NCBI GenBank assembly: GCA_930633525.1 | Contig: CAKNFP010000001.1 | Coordinates: forward strand, 3,409,501-3,473,500 | Origin: Hyphomicrobiales bacterium | GTDB taxonomy: Bacteria > Pseudomonadota > Alphaproteobacteria > Rhizobiales > Beijerinckiaceae | Direction of reading: 5' to 3' | DNA: 64,000 bases | Shown here: positions 46,789-55,782 of the stretch, piece after piece | Numbering within the stretch: the stretch's first letter is position 1 | How the letters are laid out: every line of letters begins with the position of its first letter | Position numbers and translations under genes: made by a program | Notes under the pieces: generated by a model | Told to the model about the DNA's origin: nothing | Database searches by the model: none | The model's input: the letters and a program-made list of their open reading frames with translations, nothing else

Positions 46789-49700
46789 CTAGTTCGTCGT
46801 AGATCCGCCCGACATCGCGTCCGACCCTAGAACCTTATCAGATCCGGAAACCTGCCGGCTGTCCTTGCGTCGAGCCCGCCTTTTCTCGCGCCAGTCGGCC
46901 AGATTGGCGATCATCATCAGCGCGGCCGGCGTGACGACGAGGGTCAGCACCGTGGCAAAGCCGAGGCCGAAAACGATCGCCGTCGACAGGTGCACCCACC
47001 ACTGCGTCGACGGTGCGCCGATGGACACATCCCGCGTCACGAAGTCCAGATTGATACCGAAGGCGATGGCGAGCACACCGAGCACCGCCGTCACGGCCGT
47101 CAGCACGACCGGGCGGGCGCGCTCGCGGCAGGTCTCGATGATCGCGTCATAGGCGTTCACGCCCTCCGCCCGGAGCCGGTCATAGGTGTCGATGAGAACG
47201 ATATTGTTGTTCACGATGACACCGGCATTGGCGATGATGCCGATGCCGGTCATCACCACGCCGAAGGCCTGGCCCATGACCATGAGCCCGATGAGCACGC
47301 CGATCGTCGACAAGACCACCGCCGACAGCACCAGGAAGACGCTGGAGAACTTGTTGAACTGGGCGAGCAGGATCGCGAAGATCAGGAACATCGCGGCCGC
47401 AAAGGCTTTCATGAGGAAGGCGCCGGCCTTCTCGCGCTCCTCATCCTCACCCTTGAGCTTGAACGAAACGCCCTGCCCCAGTTCCGTCTTCGCGAGCTCC
47501 TGCATGACGGCTTGCTGCACGGCCGCTGTCTGCACACCTTCGGCGACGTTCGCAGTCACCGTGACGACGCGGCGCGCGGCGACACGGTTGATAAGGCCGA
47601 CCTTCTTTTCCGGCTGGCGCACTACGAAATTGCCAATCGGCACAGCACCCGACGCCGTATTGACCTGGAGGTCGTCAAGCTGATCGAGGCTGCGCCTTTC
47701 TTCCGGGAAGCGCACGAGAATATCGACGGATTTATCCGTGTCATTGGGTCGGTATTCAGCGACCTTGACACCATTGGTCACGAGCTGGACAGCCGTGCCG
47801 ACGACTGTCGGATTGGCGCCAAACTTGGCGGCCTCAGCCTTGTCGACCTCGAGCCGCCAGTCGATACCCGGCAGGGGCAGGCCATCGTCGACATCGCGCG
47901 TGTCTGAACGGGCCCGCAGGATTGCAGCCGCCTTCTGAGCCGCCGGAAAGAGCTTGTCGGGATCCAGCGACGTGATTTGCAGCGTGATGGGCTTGCCCGT
48001 CGGCGGGCCGGCGCGAGGCTGGGTGACCTCGATGATCACACCGGGAATATCCTTCGTGCGCTCGCGCAATTCCTCCATGATCAGATGAGCGGGCCGGCGC
48101 TTCTGCCAGTCGACAAACTCGAACTGCACGGTGCCGACCGTATCCTCGGTGACCTCGTCGGAACCGCGCTGCCCCTCGCCCGAGCGGGCATAGATGGTGC
48201 CGAGCTCCGGCAGGTTGAGCAGGCGCGCCTCGACCTCCCGCACCAGCTTGTCCTTCTCGGCGATGGAGAGATTGCCGCGGGCGCGCACCTGGACGAGGCC
48301 GTAGTCCGGCTCGACGGAAGGAAAGAACTCCACGCCGTTGCCATAGCGCGCGTAGGCTGCGATGACCGTTACCAGCAAAGCGGCTGCAAGGCCGAGAGTC
48401 GACAGCGGATGGCGAAGCGACAGGCGAACCACCCGCATATAAAGCCCGCGATCAGCCACGCGCTCGTCATGCACCTCGCTCGCCCGCCCGAGCATGGCGC
48501 CAAGTGTCGGCGTGAAGAACAGCGCGACCACCAGCGATGCCGACAGGGTCGCGATCAGCGTCAGCGGCATGTATTTCATGAACTCGCCGACGATGCCCGG
48601 CCAGAACAGCAGCGGCGAGAAGGCTGCCACGCGCGTCGCCGTCGCGGCGATGACGGGACCCGCCATGCGCTTGGAAGCCAAGGAATAGGCCTCCCGCGCA
48701 GGCATTCCCGCCGCCATGCGGCGTTCGGCGAATTCCGACACGATGATCGCATCATCGACCAGCATGCCGACCGCCAGGATCAGCGAGAACAGGACGACGA
48801 TATTCACGGTCAGGCCCGCGAGCTGCAGGCCCAGGATGCCCGCAAGGAAGGACGCGGGGATGGCGATGCCGATGAACAGCGAGGCGCGCCCGCCGAGGAA
48901 CAGCAGCATGATGATGATGACGAGCAGAACGGCGGTGATCACGCTGTTCTGCAATTCATGCAGCATCGACCGGATCTCTTTGGATTTGTCCTGCGTGAAC
49001 GTCACCTGCACAGTCGACGGCCAGGTGGCGTGCAGGCCTTCCACGACCTTCTTCACCGCGTCCACGGTTTCGATAAGGTTGGATCCCGTGCGTTTGACCA
49101 CTTCGATAGCGATGGCCGACTTGCCGTTGACGCGTGTGATCGACACCGCATCCTTGAACGTCGGGCGGACTTCCGCCACGTCACCGAGCGTCACCACGGC
49201 CGCCCCGGAGGCCGCTATCGGGAATTTCAGAATGTCTTCCGGCTTCTCGATCAAAGCTGGGACCTTCACCGCAAAGCGACCGGACGTTCCCTCCAGCGCG
49301 CCGGCCGCGACGAGGCTGTTGCCGGCAGAGAAAGAGGCAATGAGATCGTTGAGCGAAATGCCGTAGCTCTTCATGAGCATAGGCTCGGCGATAATTTCGA
49401 CCGCTTCGTCGCGCGCACCGCGCAGATCGGCTGTCAAAACTCCCGGCACCTGCTCGATGGCGCTCTTGGCATCACGGGCCAATCGCAGCAGTGTCCGCTC
49501 CGGCACGTCGCCGCCCAGCGCCACGACAAGAACGGGGAAGAGGCTGAGATTGACCTCCTGCACGATCGGCTCATCCGCGTCGCGCGGCAGATCGCGCTTC
49601 GCCTGATCGACCTTGGCGCGCACATCCGCCAGCGCGGCATCGGAATTGAAGCCAGCCTCGAACTCGACCAGCACATAGCCGCCCCCCTCATAGGCGGCGG

Positions 49701-49947
49701 CACTCATCTCCTTGACGTTGGACACCGATTTCAGCTGCGTCTCCAGCGGCCGCAGGATCAGTCGCTCGGAATCCTCCGGGCTGATACCCCGCTGCGTGAC
49801 ATTGACGTAGATGATCGGCACCCGAACGTCGGGCTCGGATTCCTTCGGAATGTTGACATAAGCGGACCAGCCCGCCAGGAGCAGGAACACGAGAATCGAG
49901 AGCGTCAGGCGCGCGTGCGATATCGCGTAGTCAACGGGATTGGCCAT
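46789..49947 (-). CDS. RND efflux transporter permease subunit
   Basis: 1052 residues, the full RND length. Twelve helices, with two large periplasmic loops after TM1 and TM7. Motifs: PKESEPDVRVPIIYVNV, GISPEDSERLILRPLE, and VVLFSLILAVGMLVDDAIIVSEFAERRMAAG in TM4, whose acidic residues carry protons. Sequence favours the broad AcrB/MexF-like cation or drug branch, not CusA, since no Met relay is evident. It exports drugs or toxic compounds using proton motive force, with the adaptor encoded upstream; no outer-membrane channel gene is present in the window. Confidence 0.93.
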   Translation of the reverse strand: MANPVDYAISHARLTLSILVFLLLAGWSAYVNIPKESEPDVRVPIIYVNVTQRGISPEDSERLILRPLETQLKSVSNVKEMSAAAYEGGGYVLVEFEAGFNSDAALADVRAKVDQAKRDLPRDADEPIVQEVNLSLFPVLVVALGGDVPERTLLRLARDAKSAIEQVPGVLTADLRGARDEAVEIIAEPMLMKSYGISLNDLIASFSAGNSLVAAGALEGTSGRFAVKVPALIEKPEDILKFPIAASGAAVVTLGDVAEVRPTFKDAVSITRVNGKSAIAIEVVKRTGSNLIETVDAVKKVVEGLHATWPSTVQVTFTQDKSKEIRSMLHELQNSVITAVLLVIIIMLLFLGGRASLFIGIAIPASFLAGILGLQLAGLTVNIVVLFSLILAVGMLVDDAIIVSEFAERRMAAGMPAREAYSLASKRMAGPVIAATATRVAAFSPLLFWPGIVGEFMKYMPLTLIATLSASLVVALFFTPTLGAMLGRASEVHDERVADRGLYMRVVRLSLRHPLSTLGLAAALLVTVIAAYARYGNGVEFFPSVEPDYGLVQVRARGNLSIAEKDKLVREVEARLLNLPELGTIYARSGEGQRGSDEVTEDTVGTVQFEFVDWQKRRPAHLIMEELRERTKDIPGVIIEVTQPRAGPPTGKPITLQITSLDPDKLFPAAQKAAAILRARSDTRDVDDGLPLPGIDWRLEVDKAEAAKFGANPTVVGTAVQLVTNGVKVAEYRPNDTDKSVDILVRFPEERRSLDQLDDLQVNTASGAVPIGNFVVRQPEKKVGLINRVAARRVVTVTANVAEGVQTAAVQQAVMQELAKTELGQGVSFKLKGEDEEREKAGAFLMKAFAAAMFLIFAILLAQFNKFSSVFLVLSAVVLSTIGVLIGLMVMGQAFGVVMTGIGIIANAGVIVNNNIVLIDTYDRLRAEGVNAYDAIIETCRERARPVVLTAVTAVLGVLAIAFGINLDFVTRDVSIGAPSTQWWVHLSTAIVFGLGFATVLTLVVTPAALMMIANLADWREKRRARRKDSRQVSGSDKVLGSDAMSGGSTTN

Positions 49948-50055
49948 CGGGGTCCTGGAGAATGCTCAGGCCCACGAGGCCCGGCATCCGTCTCCACCTT
50001 CTTGATCAGAACAGCGCAGTCCGAGCGGAAAAGGCCCGGACCATTACCTCATGTC

Positions 50056-50077
50056 CGCCCCGTGCCTCCGGGGCGGG
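50056..50077. terminator. intercistronic hairpin in the RND operon
   Basis: CCGCCCCG and CGGGGCGG form a perfect 8-bp stem with a 6-base loop in the 138-base gap between the adaptor and permease genes. No T-run is present, so it probably tunes permease expression or mRNA stability and does not end transcription completely. Confidence 0.4.
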
Positions 50078-50085
50078 AGCCGTCG

Positions 50086-51165
50086 CTACATCTTGGCGAG
50101 CGTTCCAGCCTGCACGGTCTCCACCACCTCGCCTTCCTTGACGAAGTCCTGGCCCTGCACGATGACCGCCGCGCCGTCTGGAACACCCTTGAGCCAGACC
50201 TGGTCACGGCCGTCCTGGACGATGATGACCTCCGAAAAGGCAACCACGCCGTCTTTGCCGACCGAGCGCACCCCGAGACGCCCCTCATTCGAAAACGTCA
50301 GGGCCGACCGCGGCACCTTGGTCGCGGGGACGGGTGCGAGATCGAGCATCACCTCGCAGGTCACGCCGTCGGGAATGGCGCCTTTGGGATTGGCGAGCTC
50401 CACGTCGATCCGGTAGGTGCGCGTCTGCGGGCTCGCCGTCGCGGATACGAACCGCACCTTGCCGTCCACCGCACCGCCCGAAATCAGGCGCACGGTCGCC
50501 TTGTCGCCGACCTTGATACCCGCCAGCTGGCGTTCCGCCACCTCGACGACCGCCAGCATGGGATCCATGGAGACCACATCGGCGACCGCCGCCCCCACCT
50601 GCAAAGCCTGCCCGTTCTCGATCGGCACCGCATTCACGATGCCATCGATCGGCGCGCGCACCCTGCTCTTGTCACGCTCCGCTTCGGCCTGGGCAAGGCT
50701 CGCCTCGGCAGCGCGCAACTCGGCTTGCAGTGAAGGCTTCTGCAGCGAGGCCATATTGCCTTGCTCGATGAGCGTGAGCCTTGCTTTCAATTCGGCGCGG
50801 CGCTGTTCCAACCTGGCGCTGGCCTGAGCGACCATCGCCTCGCGCGCCTCGTCCGAGAGCACGGCCATGACGTCGCCTGTCTTGACGACGGAACCACGGC
50901 GCACCTTGAGATCGATGACCGTGCCGTTGGCGCGTGCCGCCACCGTCACACGACGATCAGCCTCGGTGCGTCCGGACAGCACGATGCGACGCGCGTGCTT
51001 CTCCTCGCGGGTCTCCACCACCGACACACGGAATCGCGGGGTGGCCTTGGTCGCGGCCGCCTCAGTCTTCTCCCCCTGGGGGTGCTCCCGGCCGATGACT
51101 CCGGAACCGATCCAGGCTCCGGCTCCGAGAATAACGGCCACGGCGATTATGTGACTTACTTTCAT
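50086..51165 (-). CDS. RND efflux periplasmic adaptor (membrane fusion protein)
   Basis: 359 residues. N-terminal hydrophobic anchor or signal (IIAVAVILGAGAWIGSGVIG), lipoyl half-motif VTVAARANGTVIDLKVRRGSVVKTGDVMAVL, a coiled-coil hairpin at about 110-160, the second lipoyl half RAPIDGIVNAVPIENGQALQVG, then beta-barrel and membrane-proximal domains. It links the RND pump to an outer-membrane channel. Its ATG overlaps the tetR stop (ATGA, 51162-51165), so repressor and adaptor are translationally coupled. Confidence 0.93.
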   Translation of the reverse strand: MKVSHIIAVAVILGAGAWIGSGVIGREHPQGEKTEAAATKATPRFRVSVVETREEKHARRIVLSGRTEADRRVTVAARANGTVIDLKVRRGSVVKTGDVMAVLSDEAREAMVAQASARLEQRRAELKARLTLIEQGNMASLQKPSLQAELRAAEASLAQAEAERDKSRVRAPIDGIVNAVPIENGQALQVGAAVADVVSMDPMLAVVEVAERQLAGIKVGDKATVRLISGGAVDGKVRFVSATASPQTRTYRIDVELANPKGAIPDGVTCEVMLDLAPVPATKVPRSALTFSNEGRLGVRSVGKDGVVAFSEVIIVQDGRDQVWLKGVPDGAAVIVQGQDFVKEGEVVETVQAGTLAKM

Positions 51166-51818
51166 CGATCTGTCTCAGCGGCCAGGAGAATGCCCTCGGA
51201 CGGGAGATGCGAGACCCCGCCTTGCGGTATGTCCCCTCGCAAGACGCCGCCGATGACACAAAGAAGAGCTTGGATTTCGTTATCTGCATCGAAGTCGGGG
51301 AAAAGGGCGCGGCGTAGAAACAAACCGTTGCTCATGCTCATGATGAGCCGTGCCGTTGCGACGGCGTCAACGCCTTCAGCCACTTCGCCGCGATCCCGAC
51401 CGGCCGCGATCAGACGCTGGATGCCATCCATGAGATCGCTGTCAAGGGTCGCATTCGCCGCCGCAATGGCCGGATTGACGGTGGCCTCGGACCAGATCTG
51501 CACGCAAAGCACGGCCTTGGAACGTGGCGCTTCCTCGAAATGCTTGCGCGCCAGAGCCCGCAAGACGACTTCAAGCCGTTCCGCCTGGGCAAAGCTCTCG
51601 AAATCCTCGCGCAGCATCGCACGGTCGCGCTCGACCAGCCCCGTGACAATGGCGTCCTTGGATGGGAAATAACGATAGAGATTGCCAGGGCTCATGCCCG
51701 CTTCGCGTGCAACATCCTGAACGGTGGTGCGATGAAACCCCGCCTGCGTGAATGAGCGCTCCGCAGCATCCAGGATGCGTTCGCGCCGATCGCTGTGATC
51801 TAATTGAACGTCGGACAA
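51162..51818 (-). CDS. TetR/AcrR family regulator of the RND operon
   Basis: 218 residues. N-terminal helix-turn-helix: RERILDAAERSFTQAGFHRTTVQDVAREAGMSPGNLYRYFPSKDAIV. The C-terminal ligand domain is divergent, as usual. First gene of the operon with adaptor and pump. A 20-base palindrome just upstream of its start is the likely autoregulatory site, so an inducer drug would release repression of the whole operon. Confidence 0.93.
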   Translation of the reverse strand: MSDVQLDHSDRRERILDAAERSFTQAGFHRTTVQDVAREAGMSPGNLYRYFPSKDAIVTGLVERDRAMLREDFESFAQAERLEVVLRALARKHFEEAPRSKAVLCVQIWSEATVNPAIAAANATLDSDLMDGIQRLIAAGRDRGEVAEGVDAVATARLIMSMSNGLFLRRALFPDFDADNEIQALLCVIGGVLRGDIPQGGVSHLPSEGILLAAETDR

Positions 51819-51830
51819 TGGCGCACCAGC

Positions 51831-51850
51831 GAGAATGAACGTTTATTCTC
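51831..51850. promoter_or_regulatory. TetR-type operator
   Basis: GAGAATGAACGTTTATTCTC is a 20-base inverted repeat with a single mismatch pair around AACGTT, ending 12 bases before the tetR start codon. The form matches autoregulatory sites of TetR efflux repressors. Confidence 0.7.
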
Positions 51851-51954
51851 ACGAAATGCGCCACGTTCTGCCCTTTGTCAAGACCTGCTCGTTGTCAGGA
51901 GCGGCAGCCGCTCGGCGATACCGGTCCGCAGACCACACGACACACATAAAGGAC

Positions 51955-51974
51955 GCGACGTGAACCCACGTCGC
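51955..51974 (-). terminator. hairpin downstream of ecfG
   Basis: GCGACGTG and CACGTCGC form a perfect 8-bp stem with a 4-base loop, 28 bases past the ecfG stop. No long T-run follows; terminator by position. Confidence 0.5.
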
Positions 51975-52002
51975 ATCCTGCTTCCGTCACTTTTCCAAAG
52001 TG

Positions 52003-52569
52003 TTAACGGCTGGCGCGCGAGGAGCCCGAACGATCGAGGATGGCCTGCCACTCGGGCTCAAGGCCGAATTCGTGAGCGGACTGCACGGCCAAAGTATGCG
52101 CGAGCCGGGTGCGCGCACGGTTCACGCGGCTCTTGATGGTGCCGAGCGCACAACCGCAGATTGCTGCTGCTTCTTCATAGGAAAGGCCAGCTCCTCCCAC
52201 AAGGACGAGAGCCTCACGCTGATCATCGGGCAATTCATCAAGAGCCTGGCGGAAATCCCGCAGGTTCATATGTCCGTCCTGCGGCGGCGGCGAGGCCTGG
52301 GTGGCCGCGATGCGGCCTTCCACATCCTCGACCTCGCGGCTGCGCTTGCGATACTCCGAATAGAAGACGTTGCGCAGGATCGTATAGAGCCAGGCCACCA
52401 TGTTCGTGCCCTCGGTGAAGGACGACAGATTGGCCCATGCGCGGATCAGCGTTTCCTGGACGAGATCATCGGCCCGCTCCGGATTCCCGCATAGGGATAT
52501 CGCGAAGGCGCGCAGATTGGGGATAGCTTTCAGCAGATCCTTTTTAACATTCGCACTCGCCTCCATCAT
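52003..52569 (-). CDS. ecfG: general stress response ECF sigma factor EcfG
   Basis: 188 residues. Region 2: IPNLRAFAISLCGNPERADDLVQETLIRAWANLSSFTEGTNMVAWLYTILRNVFYSEYRKR. Region 4: DELPDDQREALVLVGGAGLSYEEAAAICGCALGTIKSRVNRARTRL, with the Gly-Ala-Gly-Leu-Ser-Tyr-Glu block typical of EcfG. It directs RNA polymerase to GGAAC-N16-CGTT promoters and is held off by NepR. It starts at the ATG that overlaps the nepR stop (ATGA), so sigma and anti-sigma are made together; its own upstream promoter gives positive feedback. Confidence 0.93.
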   Translation of the reverse strand: MMEASANVKKDLLKAIPNLRAFAISLCGNPERADDLVQETLIRAWANLSSFTEGTNMVAWLYTILRNVFYSEYRKRSREVEDVEGRIAATQASPPPQDGHMNLRDFRQALDELPDDQREALVLVGGAGLSYEEAAAICGCALGTIKSRVNRARTRLAHTLAVQSAHEFGLEPEWQAILDRSGSSRASR

Positions 52570-52862
52570 TCCTGCCCTTCCCTGCGGTCGAGCTTGTCCA
52601 ACAGCTCAAGAAAGCGATCTGGTACAGGCTGCTCAAGTGTTGTCCGATAGAGGTCCGTGAGCCGTTCGGCAAATTGGGCACTCGGTCCCCGCAACGCGGG
52701 AGAAAGCGAGGTGCCTATCCCGTCAAGCGCTATTGTTGAATGAGCCATGCGCGCGCCCCGTTCGCACTCAGGTGCTGGCCCCTCTTGTTTCATACCGCCG
52801 TCGATACGGTTCCCGGGATGCAACTCCTGCGTCTCTTCGTCTGCAGAGCGACGCGCCCCCAT
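52566..52862 (-). CDS. nepR: anti-sigma factor NepR (copy next to ecfG)
   Basis: 98 residues from ATG 52862 (GGAG upstream); internal ATGs at 52793 and 52748 are possible starts. The first half is disordered-looking. The second half carries the NepR core IGTSLSPALRG, then FAERLTDLYRTTLEQPVPDRFLELLDKLD. NepR binds EcfG in unstressed cells and is pulled away by phosphorylated PhyR. The core has a longer insertion after IGTSL than the second copy at 55783, so the two proteins may differ in affinity. Confidence 0.88.
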   Translation of the reverse strand: MGARRSADEETQELHPGNRIDGGMKQEGPAPECERGARMAHSTIALDGIGTSLSPALRGPSAQFAERLTDLYRTTLEQPVPDRFLELLDKLDRREGQE

Positions 52863-52957
52863 ATTGCTTCACTCCACTAACATTCAGCCACCGATACCAG
52901 AGAGGCTGACCTCAAACCTGTCGCGAGACCCAGGCCAAACATTCTTCGCCTTTCAAG

Positions 52958-52982
52958 AACGCGAAGCTTTGCCAATGGTTCC
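52958..52982 (-). promoter_or_regulatory. sigma-EcfG promoter of nepR-ecfG
   Basis: On the minus strand GGAAC (52982-52978), a 16-base spacer and CGTT (52961-52958): an exact match to the alphaproteobacterial general-stress consensus, about 96 bases upstream of the nepR start. It implies autoregulation of the sigma/anti-sigma pair. Confidence 0.85.
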
Positions 52983-53182
52983 ACTCCAAATCCAGGGCGA
53001 CAGCGGAGAAATTACTCTGCCCGCATCACCAAGCAGTTAGACGAAAACGAGAATTTTTCGGGTTTCTGTCCATGGATCGCCCTCCAGGCATTTGCAGCCG
53101 ACGCTGTGGTATACTGACGCTAACAACGCAGGCGCCAGGGCAACCTTCTCCCCCGAGCACCTCCTGCGGCGAAAGCCCTTTA

Positions 53183-53200
53183 TGGTATCTATATACCATC
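53183..53200. promoter_or_regulatory. orphan palindrome
   Basis: ATGGTAT-CTAT-ATACCAT is a perfect 7-bp inverted repeat in the roughly 590-base gene-free stretch (52863-53453) between nepR and the DUF1328 gene. It is AT-rich and operator-like. Nothing else in that stretch except the two EcfG-type promoters is recognisable. Confidence 0.35.
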
Positions 53201-53309
53201 CGACATAAAGCGCGCTGCCGAGCGGAACTTCCAGGCTGAGACCTCGGCATTCCATAGAAAAAATAAAACCTCACTTGTTTTACTATAATTGCCGCATTTC
53301 GCATATTCG

Positions 53310-53334
53310 GGAACTTCATTTGTGGGTCAGTGTT
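53310..53334 (+). promoter_or_regulatory. EcfG-like promoter upstream of the DUF1328 gene (imperfect)
   Basis: GGAAC (53310-53314), a 16-base spacer, then TGTT where CGTT is expected; one mismatch in the -10 element. Lies 120 bases upstream of the DUF1328 start and on its strand. Confidence 0.5.
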
Positions 53335-53453
53335 TCTTTGACGAGGCCCGTTCAGCAAGGCTGACTATTGATAATCAGGCCACCGCCGCGAAAACGCTTG
53401 TGCACGAGCCGCCAGGAGAAAAACAGAATATTTCTACAACAAAGGAATATACC

Positions 53454-53630
53454 ATGATTAGCTGGGCAATAACATTTCTGGTTATCGCACTTATTGCTGC
53501 GGTACTTGGTTTCGGCGGAATCGCCGGAACGGCTATTTCGATTGCACAGATCATATTCTACGTGGCAATCGTTCTCTTCATCATTTCGGCGATTGTCAGC
53601 ATCCTGCGCGGACGGCAGTCGCCCCTTTAG
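53454..53630 (+). CDS. DUF1328 (YtjA-like) small membrane protein
   Basis: 58 residues from ATG 53454, preceded by AAAGGA; the frame extends upstream but without relation to the family. Starts [25 protein letters not shown], with two hydrophobic helices joined by a Gly-rich turn, then [13 protein letters not shown]. The family is common and often stress-induced in alphaproteobacteria; the adjacent imperfect EcfG promoter agrees with that. Function unknown. Confidence 0.9.
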   Translation: MISWAITFLVIALIAAVLGFGGIAGTAISIAQIIFYVAIVLFIISAIVSILRGRQSPL

Positions 53631-53776
53631 GTATCGAGAAGCCGCGTCGATCGGGATCTGGAGCAACCTCCACTAACGCTTGGAGACGTCAATCTCAGCG
53701 GAGGGAGCCCCAGGTCTCGCCTCGCGTGCATGGTACCACGCCGTTTGGAGCGCTAGCGGCCCGAGATCCCTGCAAA

Positions 53777-55540
53777 TTACGCGGAATGCCTGCCGCTGAT
53801 GCGGAAGCTCCTCGCAGGCCTGTCTTCCAAAGGTTCACCCGTCCCATGAACGCTATCCAACGGAATAAGTATAGCCCGTTCCGTTGAATCGCCGGATGCC
53901 ACCTCCTGTGCTGACAGCTGCCGGACATACGCGCGTGTGAGACGCCCGCGCAGATGAGACAGGTGGACAACCGTATTCGCTGGCCGGACGGAAACGGCAA
54001 GCCGCAACATATCCCCTTCGACGAAGGCACCAACCCTAACCTTCATCGGCGCGGACGACTCGGAGGTGCCAGCGCGAACCGCGTCGAGGTAGGCGGGCAG
54101 CATCGCGGCCAGATAAAGACCGATCCCGATCGCCCGATCGAGATCAATCCGGGTCGTGACAGGCGGAACCTCCACCACGACGTGGGCTGGTGCGAGATCC
54201 GCCGTGCGCCGCAACCCATCGACGATATCGTAAAGGAGTTCCGCGACCGGGGCATCACCCATCTCGCCATAGCTATAGCCCACACGGTAGGCCACGGCCA
54301 TGGCGTTCACATGATCCTCGATGAAGCGGACGTCATCGCGCTCCCTGTCCGGGAGGCTTTGCTTGTGCAGGCTCAAGAGCGAAACGATGACCTGGAAATT
54401 GTTTTTCACCCGATGGTGCAGTTCCCGCAGCAATCGCTCCTTGTCATCGATCGCCGAACTCAGTTCGGTCGCGTGATGGGCGATGTTATCGGCCATATGG
54501 TTGAAGGCATAGCCAAGCTCCCCGAGCTCCCGCGGCGCCCGATCCAGACGCAGGGCACGGACCGAATAGCGCCCGCTGCCATACACCCTCGTGACGCGCT
54601 GGAGATAGACGATCCATTGGATCACAAGACGATCCACGGCCAACAGCGCTCCCACTCCCGCAGCGCCCATCATCAGAACCGGCGGCAACAGTGTCACCCA
54701 CAGAATGTTCTGCTCGGCAGCGAAAAACGCACTTTCCGGATAGCCCACCAGCAGCGCAACGCCGGTGCGCGCAAGCGGCACTTTGAAATAGCGAAAGCTG
54801 TGGCCGGAGATGGAGGTCCCTGCGGCCGTTGCACTGTCGAACGGCATTGCCGGTAGCCAGCGCTCCGGCAAGCTCTCCGATCGCCATTCCGCCAGGATCG
54901 TTCCATCCGCCCCGAACAGCGCCGCTCCATGCGCAATGTCCATGGAATGCGCGCTCAACTCAGCGATGATGCGCTCTCTGGTCAGGAGCACCAGCAGCAG
55001 ACTGTCGTTGCTCGAGTCGGTTGGAACAGCCGCCAGGAGATAGCCATCCGGGGGAATTTTGAGACCGCTGGCCTTCAGGATCGCCTCAGCGTCGGTGTTG
55101 TCGAGCCGCTCCAATACAAGCGGCGCACCGCTCGACAGCCCCTCGGTGATAGTCGTGAGGCGTCCCGGTGAAACGAGGCGCGCAAAGGCCTCCTCCGGCA
55201 CGCCAACCGTGCAGGCTATGCTCCCCTGGTTGACCACCGCCCCACCGACGTAACTCGGCTGCGTGCCGATGATAGATCCAAGCTCGCGGTTGCATGCCGT
55301 CGTGGCCTCGTTAGCCCCCTTGTTGGCATCAAGGCCGGCGCTCGCGAGGATCATATCCCGCAGCGACTCGTTGACCTGGAGAGCCATTGCAGATGCCGCC
55401 CGTGTCGCGTTCGCCACCTTCTCATCGCGGAGAGCGCTCACATTCGTCAGGATCCACACGAAGGCAAGGATCACAGCGGGTAAAAGAACAAAGCCGAGGG
55501 TAACGACAATCCTGCTGCGAAGGCTACGACCAAATGTCAT
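53777..55540 (-). CDS. HWE/HisKA_2-type membrane sensor histidine kinase with degenerate ATP-binding domain
   Basis: 587 residues from ATG 55540. One TM at about 11-33, a periplasmic domain of about 220 residues, a second TM near 270-295 (WVTLLPPVLMMGAAGVGALLAV), a HAMP-like linker, then the H-box RELHHRVKNNFQVIVSLLSLHK with phospho-acceptor His376. The catalytic part (after 450) lacks both the Asn-containing N-box (it reads IGIGLYLAAMLPAYLDAVR) and any DxGxG box. It may still transfer or accept phosphate from another kinase, or act as a phosphatase for PhyR. It lies between the two nepR genes and follows nepR copy 2 on the same strand. Confidence 0.85.
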   Translation of the reverse strand: MTFGRSLRSRIVVTLGFVLLPAVILAFVWILTNVSALRDEKVANATRAASAMALQVNESLRDMILASAGLDANKGANEATTACNRELGSIIGTQPSYVGGAVVNQGSIACTVGVPEEAFARLVSPGRLTTITEGLSSGAPLVLERLDNTDAEAILKASGLKIPPDGYLLAAVPTDSSNDSLLLVLLTRERIIAELSAHSMDIAHGAALFGADGTILAEWRSESLPERWLPAMPFDSATAAGTSISGHSFRYFKVPLARTGVALLVGYPESAFFAAEQNILWVTLLPPVLMMGAAGVGALLAVDRLVIQWIVYLQRVTRVYGSGRYSVRALRLDRAPRELGELGYAFNHMADNIAHHATELSSAIDDKERLLRELHHRVKNNFQVIVSLLSLHKQSLPDRERDDVRFIEDHVNAMAVAYRVGYSYGEMGDAPVAELLYDIVDGLRRTADLAPAHVVVEVPPVTTRIDLDRAIGIGLYLAAMLPAYLDAVRAGTSESSAPMKVRVGAFVEGDMLRLAVSVRPANTVVHLSHLRGRLTRAYVRQLSAQEVASGDSTERAILIPLDSVHGTGEPLEDRPARSFRISGRHSA

Positions 55541-55782
55541 GGTGGGTCTCGGCGTATCGCGACGCCGCATCCAGCGCGCATGGACCCGCATCCGTTTTGA
55601 CGGTCTCGGACCAGCCGATCCGACCTGTACTTATGGATGAAGCGGCCTCGGCGCATGCGAGCCTATATCCTTCGATCTCGAGGCTCCCCGCGCCGCCATC
55701 AGATGTCAGCCGCACATGCTACATACGAAATCTAAGTCGAAACATCACGAGCATGGAGATGGATAGATATCATCAATAGATG

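Noticed and set aside
47977..50733. 918-codon open frame on the plus strand
   Set aside because: Antisense to the RND permease and adaptor, which have clear family motifs; His/Arg/Asp-rich composition is that of a high-GC shadow frame.
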